Source: Gammaproteobacteria bacterium
Lineage (GTDB): Bacteria > Pseudomonadota > Gammaproteobacteria > Steroidobacterales > Steroidobacteraceae
Direction: 5' to 3'
Assembly (NCBI GenBank): GCA_028293725.1
Contig: JAQGOE010000168.1
Coordinates: 1-19,261, forward strand
DNA: 19,261 nucleotides
The position numbers and the translations under genes were made by a program. Below the pieces are notes generated by a model. It was not told where the DNA came from. It worked only from the letters and a program-made list of their open reading frames with translations, and searched no databases. Shown here one piece after another: positions 1-5,932 of the stretch; positions within the stretch are counted from its first letter, which is position 1; each line of letters opens with the position of its first letter.

Positions 1-397
1 GCGCGATGGCAATCCACTCGCTCCACTCCGGCTGGGAAAGTTTGTCGTCAGAGTTCGTCCACAGGTGGATGAAGCGGGCTTGAGCTCCGAGTTGTCTGCG
101 CAGGCTGGCGGCATAGGTCTCGTCCGAGCCCTGGTCCAGGGGCGCCGCTTTTGCTGCACTCGCGACAAAATCGCCCAAGCAGCTGGGGGACATGGGCGCC
201 TTCACCCCCAGCTCGCGAAGCTGTTCCTTCAGCCAACGCAGGCCGCGCCGGCGCGTGGGAAAGAGATAGCTGGGCAGTGATTCGATCACGCGTGAGCTGA
301 GCAAGAAGCCGTGGAGGAGGCCTCCATCTTCGCTCAATTCAGCGTAGAGCGTATGACAAGGTTCACATCCGAGGGCGTCCGGCGGTGCTGCGCTCAA
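1..397 (-). CDS. Partial hypothetical protein with a CEPCH motif (runs off the left edge)
   Basis: An open minus-strand frame runs without a stop from just after the TGA at 478-476 to the window edge, with G/C-rich third positions typical of its neighbours. There is no usable ATG. I chose the TTG at 397-395 because an AGGGG Shine-Dalgarno-like run lies 5 bases upstream. A GTG at 445-443 is the alternative but has no visible ribosome binding site. The product contains GCEPCHT near its N-terminus, which matches the CXXCH haem-attachment pattern. No signal peptide is visible, so the motif may be chance or may bind metal. Further on is an Arg/Leu-rich helical stretch, and near the edge the segment ARFIHLWTNSDD. 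I do not recognise the family. It follows the exported Rossmann-fold gene in the same frame and may be co-transcribed with it. The C-terminus is outside the window. Confidence 0.5.
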   Translation of the reverse strand, partial: MSAAPPDALGCEPCHTLYAELSEDGGLLHGFLLSSRVIESLPSYLFPTRRRGLRWLKEQLRELGVKAPMSPSCLGDFVASAAKAAPLDQGSDETYAASLRRQLGAQARFIHLWTNSDDKLSQPEWSEWIAIA

Positions 398-475
398 GGC
401 GGCCCCTGCCGCCGCCTCAGCTCGAGCGAGACTGTCAACGCGCACAGTGTCGCCATTATCTTGCAGCAGCGTTGG

Positions 476-1198
476 TCAGTACGCGACGGTCATCTGGGCG
501 CGCACGTGCGCTGGCGTTTCCAGCTCGCCGAGCAACGCGTCCGCATAGTCTTCCGCGCTGATGCGGCTTTCGCCTTTCTCATTGGCCAACAATATGGTGG
601 TGCCAACTCGATATTTTCCGGTGTGCGCCCCTGGTGCAATCGAAAACGCGGGACTGACGAATGTCCAGTTGATATCACTGGCTTTCAACGTGTCGAGAAA
701 GTTGCGCATGGCGAGCGCTTCTCCCTGGTAGGCCGCGGGCAGAGTGTCCACCACCCGTCGGCCGTCCGGATAATTCAAACTTCCGGCGCCTCCAACCACG
801 ACGAGACGTTTGTGCGTGGCACGAGCTGTTGCAATGGCGGCGTCCGCGACCGCTTTGGCCTCCTTGAGCGGGTCTCCGCCACCCCGCGGGCTCGTTGCCA
901 GGACGATGACGTCAACATGCCGGGCCTCCGCCGTGAACGCCTTTTCATCCGTGGCATCGAGTTTCACCGACTTGATGTTGGGTCCTGTGGCGATCTTCTC
1001 GGGGTGCCGCGAAGCGGCGATCACGTAGTGGCCACGCGAGACCGCTTCGTTGAGGATGCGTGAGCCGATCATGCCGCTGGCACCGACGAGCAGAATGCTC
1101 GGTGGCTTGTGATCCGCTTTGGGCGCCGCCCGGGCGGTCGCCGGCTGATGGGTGGCAACAGCGATCGCAAGCACCGCAAGCAGCATTCTGACTCTCAT
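476..1198 (-). CDS. NAD(P)-binding Rossmann-fold oxidoreductase (NmrA/atypical SDR type) with an export signal
   Basis: The 240-residue product has GASGMIGSRI at about residues 39-48, the GxxGxxG dinucleotide-binding motif of NAD(P)-binding NmrA/epimerase-like proteins (atypical SDRs). The order then fits that family: an acidic LDATD segment around 80, VIVLATSPRGGG, VVVGGAGSLNY, and a C-terminal helix at ISAEDYADALL. Cofactor binding is clear. Substrate and reaction are unknown. Before the Rossmann core lies a hydrophobic N-terminus (MLLAVLAIAVATHQPATARA) that looks like a Sec signal peptide of about 25 residues. There is no in-frame Met between it and the core, so the extension is probably real. 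The chosen ATG has GGAG about 9-10 bases upstream. An exported NAD(P)-binding protein is unusual. The TGA stop at 476 is followed in the same frame by the partial gene at the left edge. Confidence 0.85.
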   Translation of the reverse strand: MRVRMLLAVLAIAVATHQPATARAAPKADHKPPSILLVGASGMIGSRILNEAVSRGHYVIAASRHPEKIATGPNIKSVKLDATDEKAFTAEARHVDVIVLATSPRGGGDPLKEAKAVADAAIATARATHKRLVVVGGAGSLNYPDGRRVVDTLPAAYQGEALAMRNFLDTLKASDINWTFVSPAFSIAPGAHTGKYRVGTTILLANEKGESRISAEDYADALLGELETPAHVRAQMTVAY

Positions 1199-1293
1199 AT
1201 CCGGTCACTCCGTGGAGGGGGAGGGCAGCTTAGGGCGAATAGAGAGGGTGCGGAAGTGGCAATGCGATAGTTCGCTGCGGCGCTAGGTGACTC

Positions 1294-1315
1294 ACCATAA
1301 CAGCAGGGTTATGGT
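1294..1315. repeat. Inverted repeat upstream of the exported Rossmann-fold gene
   Basis: ACCATAAC (1294-1301) and GTTATGGT (1308-1315) are perfect 8-base arms around a 6-base spacer. The repeat is about 95 bases upstream of the ATG at 1198 and is A/T-richer than its surroundings. It could be an operator for an unlinked regulator or a small hairpin. There is no T-run on either side, so an intrinsic terminator is unlikely. Apart from this and the hairpin at 1390-1415, I see nothing in the non-coding stretch 1199-1460. Confidence 0.4.
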
Positions 1316-1389
1316 TGGTTCGCGGCGTAATACGTTTCCTGGCACGTTGTTGGCACCACGCGGAGAATACGCCGCCTTTGCGGGGATGA

Positions 1390-1415
1390 GGCCGGACCGG
1401 GGAACCGATCCGGCC
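1390..1415 (-). terminator. GC-rich hairpin downstream of the ABM gene
   Basis: On the minus strand, 11-base arms (1415-1405 and 1400-1390) pair around a TTCC loop with one U-G wobble. On the plus strand the same position is a C-A mismatch, so the stem is better formed in minus-strand RNA. It begins 46 bases past the ABM stop at 1461, which is where a transcript end would be expected. No U-run follows, so it would be a weak or factor-assisted terminator or an RNA-stabilising 3' stem. Confidence 0.4.
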
Positions 1416-1460
1416 CCATCTTTCAGGGGCCGAGGTGCCCGCGCGCCCGATCGGGCCCCG

Positions 1461-1763
1461 CTACGTCGGCAACTTCACCGCCAGCACGTCCACTTGCTCG
1501 ATTTGCGGCGCCCGCGCCAGCAGTTCGGCCGCATTGGCCATCAATGCCGAGGCGATGGGACCGGAAAGATGCGTCTGCCGCCCGGCGTCGTCAGCGAAAG
1601 CATCGAAAATAGCGAATGTGCTGGGACCCAGCCGGAGAGCGAACCATACCGGTGTCGTGGCTTCCTGATTGGCGAGCGGGAGCGCGCCGGCCAGGAATTT
1701 CTCCACGGCGGCTTCCTTGCCCGGCTTGGCTTCGAGGCGGACCAACAATGCGACTTTGACCAT
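1461..1763 (-). CDS. Antibiotic biosynthesis monooxygenase (ABM) domain protein, YgiN-like
   Basis: The 100-residue product is a single dimeric alpha-beta barrel (ABM) domain. It starts MVKVALLVRLEAKPGKEAAVEKFL, and the opening strand, the KPGKE turn and the first helix are characteristic. TPVWFALRLGPSTFAIFDAFAD follows as the central strands, then the second helix with AELLARAP. Family members act as cofactor-free monooxygenases or quinol oxidases on aromatic substrates. The substrate here cannot be inferred. I prefer the ATG at 1763 because GAGGG lies 8 bases upstream (1772-1776). The ATG at 1778 would add five residues but has no ribosome binding site. It is divergent from the AraC-type gene starting at 1861, so that regulator probably controls it. 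An inverted repeat covers its ribosome binding site. Confidence 0.85.
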   Translation of the reverse strand: MVKVALLVRLEAKPGKEAAVEKFLAGALPLANQEATTPVWFALRLGPSTFAIFDAFADDAGRQTHLSGPIASALMANAAELLARAPQIEQVDVLAVKLPT

Positions 1764-1770
1764 GGGAACG

Positions 1771-1794
1771 GCCCTCATTGGCGTTTATGAGGGC
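1771..1794. promoter_or_regulatory. 24-bp inverted repeat over the ABM ribosome binding site
   Basis: GCCCTCAT (1771-1778) and ATGAGGGC (1787-1794) are perfect 8-base arms around an 8-base spacer. The proximal arm contains the complement of the GAGGG Shine-Dalgarno of the ABM gene (start 1763). As DNA it could be the operator for the divergent AraC-type regulator or another dimeric repressor. As RNA it would fold into a stem that buries the ribosome binding site. The sequence alone does not separate the two. Confidence 0.5.
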
Positions 1795-1860
1795 GCAGTG
1801 TGGGCCGCCGCAAGCTTTTCAGGTAGTGGCGAAATCGTCTCAGATGGTATCGTTCTCGCC

Positions 1861-2826
1861 ATGAACATCACGCTACTCGCGATGCACGGCGCTTTCGACC
1901 TCGGACTGGCGGCCGCGCTGGATACGCTCGAAACCGCTAATGAGCTGGCTGGCTCGATGGACTCTCCGCCGCCGCCGTTGGAGGTCACCCTGGTCGGCAT
2001 CGGGCGGCGGGTGCGCACGGCTCGCGGTTTCGTGGTGCCGGCGCAGGCGGCGAGCAGTGCACCTCAACCCAGCGCGGTCATACTGCCCGCGCTGGGTGAA
2101 AAGATGCCCGCACCGCTGTTGGAACGGCTGTCACAGCGGGATGTTGCCAAGGCTGGCGACCTGTTACGCGAGTGGTCGCAGGCTGGCGCGTGGATCGGAG
2201 CGGCGTGCACGGGCACTTTCGTGTTGGCCGACAGCACGCTTCTCGACGGTCACGGCGCCACGACGTCCTGGTGGCTGGCGCCCCTTTTCCGTCAGCGATA
2301 CGCACGCGTCGGACTCGACGAGTCCCGCATGTTGGTCACGTCGGGGCGGTTCGTAACCGCCGGCGCGGCGCTGGCGCATGTCGACCTGGCGTTGGGTTTG
2401 GTTCGCCGGCACAGCCCGGGACTCGCGGCGCTCACCGCCCGCTACCTGTTGGTCGAGCCACGCACTTCGCAGGCGGCATTCGTGATTCCGGACCATCTCG
2501 CGCACAGCGATCCGTTGGTCGAGCGTTTCGAGCGCTGGGCACGCCAACATATCAAACAGGGCTTCTCGCTGACCGAGGCCGCGCGTACCGTCGGGACGAG
2601 CGAGCGAACCCTGGACCGCCGCCTGCGTGCCGTGCTCGGTAAATCGCCGCTGTCGTATTTCCAGGACCTGCGCGTCGAGCGCGCGGTGCATCTGCTGCAG
2701 ACCAGCCAGGTGAGCGTGGAGAGAATCGCCTCGGAGATCGGCTACTCCGACGGAGTAACCCTGCGTACCTTACTCAGGCGCAAGCTCGGAAGAGGCGTGC
2801 GGGAGATCCGGGCTCGCGGCCGTTGA
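1861..2826 (+). CDS. GlxA-like AraC family regulator with a DJ-1/PfpI-type N-terminal domain
   Basis: The 321-residue product begins MNITLLAMHGAFDLGLAAALDTL, the usual opening of the glutamine-amidotransferase-like (DJ-1/PfpI) sensor domain of GlxA-type regulators. The nucleophile elbow is GAACTGTFVLA with the Cys at residue 116, followed by HGATTSWW (His 131). This domain normally senses rather than catalyses. The C-terminal 100 residues hold two helix-turn-helix units: FSLTEAARTVGTSERTLDRR (about 235-254) and VSVERIASEIGYSDGVTLRT (285-304). The frame is open further upstream to 1669, but homology to the family begins at 1861. No strong ribosome binding site is visible there. It is divergent from the ABM gene across 97 bases, which suggests that gene as its target. 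The last 57 bases overlap the 3' end of the small minus-strand gene. Confidence 0.88.
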   Translation: MNITLLAMHGAFDLGLAAALDTLETANELAGSMDSPPPPLEVTLVGIGRRVRTARGFVVPAQAASSAPQPSAVILPALGEKMPAPLLERLSQRDVAKAGDLLREWSQAGAWIGAACTGTFVLADSTLLDGHGATTSWWLAPLFRQRYARVGLDESRMLVTSGRFVTAGAALAHVDLALGLVRRHSPGLAALTARYLLVEPRTSQAAFVIPDHLAHSDPLVERFERWARQHIKQGFSLTEAARTVGTSERTLDRRLRAVLGKSPLSYFQDLRVERAVHLLQTSQVSVERIASEIGYSDGVTLRTLLRRKLGRGVREIRARGR

Positions 2827-2973
2827 GGCGGCGAGGGCGATCGACTGCGTTTCGGATTGCCGCCGGTTCGCCCGTCGGGTCCGTAGCACCTTGGCGGTAA
2901 TGGCCGTCAGGCCGCCGGCTGAGCTGGCACTGGCGAGCAGCATAGAGCCGGTCGCGATACAGAGTGGACACAT
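2770..2973 (-). CDS. Small CPLC-motif membrane protein
   Basis: The 67-residue product starts MCPLCIATGSMLLASASSAG. It has a CxxC pair at residues 2 and 5, one hydrophobic helix to about residue 30, then an Arg-rich tail. By the positive-inside rule the tail should be cytoplasmic. An excellent Shine-Dalgarno (AGGAGGAG, 2977-2984) sits 3-5 bases before the ATG, which fixes the start and argues that the gene is real. The frame is open upstream to 3036, but that start has no comparable site. Similar short Cys-Pro-Leu-Cys hypothetical proteins occur in proteobacteria as far as I recall, but I know of no assigned function. The last 57 bases overlap the 3' end of the AraC gene in antisense, so its C-terminal composition is constrained by that gene. 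Confidence 0.65.
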   Translation of the reverse strand: MCPLCIATGSMLLASASSAGGLTAITAKVLRTRRANRRQSETQSIALAASTAASPDLPHASSELAPE

Positions 2974-2976
2974 GAG

Positions 2977-2984
2977 CTCCTCCT
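2977..2984 (-). promoter_or_regulatory. Strong ribosome binding site of the CPLC small gene
   Basis: The minus strand reads AGGAGGAG just before CTC-ATG (start 2973). It is the clearest Shine-Dalgarno in the window and decides the start of the small gene. Confidence 0.7.
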
Positions 2985-3012
2985 GGGGGTGGTGTGGCCG
3001 CCGCGGCATTGG

Positions 3013-3107
3013 GGTGTCACTCCAAGGACGCTCCAATGCACCGAGTTTCTACACAACCAGACGACAAAGTGCAGGCAAATGCGCAAAATAGCCTCGGTGT
3101 CCTCCAA
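3013..3107. repeat. Repeated motifs in the small gene / lacI intergenic region
   Basis: GGTGTCACTCCAA (3013-3025) recurs as GGTGTCCTCCAA (3096-3107), differing by one base. Separately, CACCGAG (3039-3045) and CTCGGTG (3093-3099) form a perfect 7-base inverted pair 47 bases apart. Both patterns lie between the divergent small gene (start 2973) and lacI (start 3132). They could be paired operator half-sites for the LacI-type protein, with looping between them, but neither is a classical LacI-family operator palindrome. The remainder of 2974-3131 shows no other feature that I recognise. Confidence 0.3.
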
Positions 3108-3131
3108 TAACCGCAGTATCCACCCCCGCTC

Positions 3132-4172
3132 ATGACGCCACCGCCCCGGTCCGTCACCATCCAGGAGGTCGCCGAGCTCGCCGAGGTGTCCGCCAAGACG
3201 GTCTCGCGTGTGCTCAACCATGAGCCGGGTGTGCACGTCGAGACCCGTAACCGGATTCTGAAGGCCATCGAGCAGCTCGATTACCAGCCCAACGTCAATG
3301 CGCGCGGGCTGGCGGGCGACCGTTCTTTCCTCATCGGCCTGTTCTGCGACAAGCCGGGCGATTACCTGAGTGAGTTCCAGGCGGGAGCGGTGCAGCGGTG
3401 TCGTGAGTCTGATTACCACCTCACCCTCGAGCCTTGGGATAGCGACAGTCCGGAAATCGGACGGCACGTCAACACGCTGTTACGGCAGCTGCGCCTCGAT
3501 GGTGTCATTCTCCTGCCACCTGTGAGTGACCATCCGGTCATTTTGGATACGCTGGCTGAAAAGGGTATTCCGACGGTACGGGTCGCCCCTCGCCTCGAGC
3601 CGAGCAAGTCTCCGTCCGTGGGCATCGACGATTACGCCGCCGCGCGCCGGATAACCCGTCATCTACTCGATCTGGGTCATCGGCGTATCGGCTTCATTCT
3701 GGGCAGGCCAGGTCATGGCGCCACGGATGAGCGCCATCGGGGGTTCCGCGACGAGATGCAGTCCAGCGGCACGCCGATCGACGACACCCTGGTGAAGGTG
3801 GGCAACTTTCTGTTCGCCGACGGGTTGGTTTGCGCGGAGCAGATCTTGCAGGCGCCGCAGCCACCTACCGCCATTTTTGCCAGCAACGATGACACCGCGG
3901 CGGCGGTGATCGCGGTGGCCCGCCGGAGGGGCCTGTCACTTCCAGGTCAACTCTCCGTAGCGGGATTCGACGATGCCCCGGTCGCGACCATGATCTGGCC
4001 GGAGCTCACGACGATCCGTCAGCCGGTAGCGGCGCTCGCGCGGGCGGCGGCGGGGCTCATCATTGAGCATATTCCGCGACGCCGTGGTTGGCCCGAGCCA
4101 CTGCCGCACCGGCTGTTGGATTTTGAGCTCCTGGTGCGCGGCTCGACTAGCCCGCCTAGCTCGCCGCTGTAG
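3132..4172 (+). CDS. LacI family transcriptional regulator
   Basis: The 346-residue product has the LacI-type N-terminal helix-turn-helix VTIQEVAELAEVSAKTVSRV (about 8-27), followed by the hinge-helix region YQPNVNARGLAG. The sugar-binding-protein-like core includes LIGLFCDKPGDY, DGVILLPP, GIDDYAAARRITRHLLDLGHRRIGFI, FASNDDTAAAV and SVAGFDDAP, all standard family landmarks. The effector is presumably a small carbohydrate-like ligand, not identifiable here. The ATG at 3132 is the only candidate, because a TAA lies in frame 24 bases upstream. No Shine-Dalgarno is visible, so the message may be leaderless or weakly translated. No sugar-catabolic gene is adjacent. The nearest carbohydrate enzyme is the GH5 glycanase 2.7 kb away, so regulation of it is only a guess. 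The final 17 bases overlap the end of the convergent SDR gene. Confidence 0.9.
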   Translation: MTPPPRSVTIQEVAELAEVSAKTVSRVLNHEPGVHVETRNRILKAIEQLDYQPNVNARGLAGDRSFLIGLFCDKPGDYLSEFQAGAVQRCRESDYHLTLEPWDSDSPEIGRHVNTLLRQLRLDGVILLPPVSDHPVILDTLAEKGIPTVRVAPRLEPSKSPSVGIDDYAAARRITRHLLDLGHRRIGFILGRPGHGATDERHRGFRDEMQSSGTPIDDTLVKVGNFLFADGLVCAEQILQAPQPPTAIFASNDDTAAAVIAVARRRGLSLPGQLSVAGFDDAPVATMIWPELTTIRQPVAALARAAAGLIIEHIPRRRGWPEPLPHRLLDFELLVRGSTSPPSSPL

Positions 4173-5055
4173 GTTTGAGGATGTCCTCGAGTCCTATCCG
4201 ACGCAGAAGCTCGGCGCGGACACGATCCGCTACCCCGTTGACGATCTCAGCGCCATCCTGCGACGGATCGATGTGGACCCGGAACGGACGCTTGCCGAAT
4301 GGCATATCCACGACTTTCACAATCGCGTCCGCCACCGTGGATGGATCCGCGTCCGCCGGTTCGAGAGCGGCGAGGCCCTTCAGCGCCACATCCGGGATGT
4401 TGGCGTTAGGACCTTCGCTATATTCCTTCGCACGGGCCTTGTCGGCCGGCGAGCCGGCGTGCGCAAAGTGGTTGGTTCCCTTGGTGAATGCGCCGGGCAC
4501 GATGATCGAAGTCTCGATGCCCCAACGCGCGAGCTCACCGGCATAACTGATTGCCATCGCATCCATTCCGGCTTTCGCCGCGAAGTAAGGTGACAGGTAG
4601 GGCGGCGTGCCTCCACGTGTGCTGCTGGAAGACACCCACACGACCAGGCCCTTGCGCTGTTTTCGCAACTGGGGGAGCGCTGCGCGGTTCACACGTTGCG
4701 TGCTCAACACGTTGATGTCGTAGAGCTCGGCGAGTTGCTCCGGCGTGAACGCCTCAGCCGGTCCAAACACCATGTGACCGGCATTGTGAACCACAACATC
4801 GAGACGTCCATTTTCGGCGATGATTTTCCCGATGGCGGCCTCGACAGAAGGCTCGGAGCCGACATCCAGCTCGATCGGTCGCAGGTCGACGCCATGCTCC
4901 GCCGAGTACTTCTTTACAGCAGCCGCCTGCGGCGCATTTCTGCTGGTGATCTCGCGCATGCTGGCATAAACAGTGTGGCCTGCTTTGGCCAGTGCCTGCG
5001 CCGCCATCAGGCCAAAGCCGCTCGATGCACCGGTAACGACAATGATGTTTTTCAT
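4156..5055 (-). CDS. Short-chain dehydrogenase/reductase (second gene of the SDR operon)
   Basis: The 299-residue classical SDR has the cofactor loop TGASSGFG at 8-15, HNAG at 90-93, the catalytic Ser in VSSSSTRGG (141-149), and YxxxK as Y157-FAA-K161. It is longer than the typical 250 residues because of a C-terminal extension (PDVALKGLAALEPADADPST onward) that resembles the substrate-lid and tail of longer oxidoreductases. The substrate is not determinable. The ATG at 5055 follows an AAGGAA Shine-Dalgarno (5064-5069) that overlaps the stop of the upstream SDR gene, so the two are translationally coupled in one operon. The divergent LysR gene at 5933 is the likely regulator. Its 3' end overlaps that of lacI by 17 bases, tail to tail. 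Confidence 0.9.
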   Translation of the reverse strand: MKNIIVVTGASSGFGLMAAQALAKAGHTVYASMREITSRNAPQAAAVKKYSAEHGVDLRPIELDVGSEPSVEAAIGKIIAENGRLDVVVHNAGHMVFGPAEAFTPEQLAELYDINVLSTQRVNRAALPQLRKQRKGLVVWVSSSSTRGGTPPYLSPYFAAKAGMDAMAISYAGELARWGIETSIIVPGAFTKGTNHFAHAGSPADKARAKEYSEGPNANIPDVALKGLAALEPADADPSTVADAIVKVVDMPFGKRPFRVHIDPSQDGAEIVNGVADRVRAELLRRIGLEDILKPTAAS

Positions 5056-5068
5056 GATAGTGGTTCCT

Positions 5069-5809
5069 TCAGATGATGCCGCCGTTCGGGCGCAGTACCT
5101 GGCCGTTGATCCATGCGCCGTCCGGACCCGCGAGGAAAGACGCTACACGGGCGATATCGTCTGGCTCACCTAACCGCTCCAGCGGAGCCAGCTTCGCAAG
5201 ATGATCGATCACCCCCTGAGGCTTCCCTTTCAGGAACAGCTCCGTCGCGACCGGTCCCGGCGCTATGGCGTTAACAGTGATATTGCGACCCCGTAGCTCT
5301 TTGGTGAGCACGCTGGTCATCGCCTCCACGCCGGCCTTGGTGGCGGCGTAGATACCGTATGTCGGTTGCAGAAGCACTACGACGCTCGAAGAGAGGTTGA
5401 TGATGCGGCCACCCGAGCGTAAGCGCCTGGCGCCTTCGCGCAACGTGTTGAATGTGCCTTTCAGGTTGATCGCGATCTGGCGATCAAAGGAGGCGTCATC
5501 GGTATCGGTAAGGTTGGACAGTGTCATGATACCGGCGTTGTTGACCAGCACATCGACACCGCCAAACTTCGCGACAGTGGTCTCGAACATCTCCCGGACG
5601 GCACCTGGATCGCTGACATCCGCTTTCACGGCCAGCGCACGACCGCCGCCCTCGGTAATTTTGCGCACCAACGCGTCCGCGGCCTCGGCGCTGCCCGAAT
5701 AATTCACGATCACCGCAAAGCCATCCCGTCCGAGCCGCTCCGCGACGGCGGAGCCAATGCCGCGCGACGCCCCTGTAACGATGGCTACTTTGCCGTTCTG
5801 GTCGCTCAT
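5069..5809 (-). CDS. Short-chain dehydrogenase/reductase (first gene of the SDR operon), FabG-like
   Basis: The 246-residue classical SDR is close to the family's usual length. It has TGASRGIG at 12-19, NNAG at 90-93, the catalytic Ser in INLSSS (137-142) and YxxxK as Y154-AAT-K158, then NAIAPGPVATELF and the C-terminal INGQVLRPNGG expected of FabG-type SDRs. The arginine in ASRGIG and the NYSGS segment after strand 2 suggest NADP(H) preference by family rules. The ATG at 5809 is preferred because AGGGGA precedes it by 5 bases and homology begins just there. The frame is open upstream to 5866, but that extension (Arg-rich, containing MMKGND) looks like leader sequence. It is followed after 13 bases by the second SDR. 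The substrate is unknown. Confidence 0.9.
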   Translation of the reverse strand: MSDQNGKVAIVTGASRGIGSAVAERLGRDGFAVIVNYSGSAEAADALVRKITEGGGRALAVKADVSDPGAVREMFETTVAKFGGVDVLVNNAGIMTLSNLTDTDDASFDRQIAINLKGTFNTLREGARRLRSGGRIINLSSSVVVLLQPTYGIYAATKAGVEAMTSVLTKELRGRNITVNAIAPGPVATELFLKGKPQGVIDHLAKLAPLERLGEPDDIARVASFLAGPDGAWINGQVLRPNGGII

Positions 5810-5852
5810 GTCGTTCCCCTTCATCATGCCGGCCCTTCGCCGGCGGGAGGCA

Positions 5853-5864
5853 GAATAGCTATTC
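5853..5864. promoter_or_regulatory. Perfect 12-bp palindrome GAATAGCTATTC in the SDR/LysR divergent region
   Basis: The sequence is exactly self-complementary over 12 bases. It lies 44 bases upstream of the SDR start and about 70 bases upstream of the LysR start. An AATTCG motif occurs just beside it (5865-5870) and again at 5901-5906. It is a good candidate operator for the LysR-type protein or another dimeric regulator of the SDR operon. Confidence 0.45.
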
Positions 5865-5897
5865 AATTCGTGGAGATAATCGCCTCAAATCTGGCAA

Positions 5898-5903
5898 TAT
5901 AAT
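5898..5903 (+). promoter_or_regulatory. Consensus -10 box for the LysR gene
   Basis: TATAAT, an exact match to the sigma-70 -10 hexamer, lies 29 bases before the LysR ATG at 5933. This predicts a leader of about 20 bases. No good -35 hexamer lies at 16-18 bases upstream, as is common for activator-dependent or autoregulated promoters. Confidence 0.4.
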
Positions 5904-5932
5904 TCGACTATCACGAACAATGGCTGGGCTTC

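Noticed and set aside
380..395. CEPCH as a c-type cytochrome haem site in the left-edge protein
   Set aside because: It matches CXXCH, but there is no signal peptide or other cytochrome feature, so I keep it as an observation and not as a functional call.
1669..1860. Longer N-terminus for the AraC-type regulator
   Set aside because: It would run through the ABM gene's 5' end in antisense and its control region, while the DJ-1-type domain begins exactly at the ATG at 1861.
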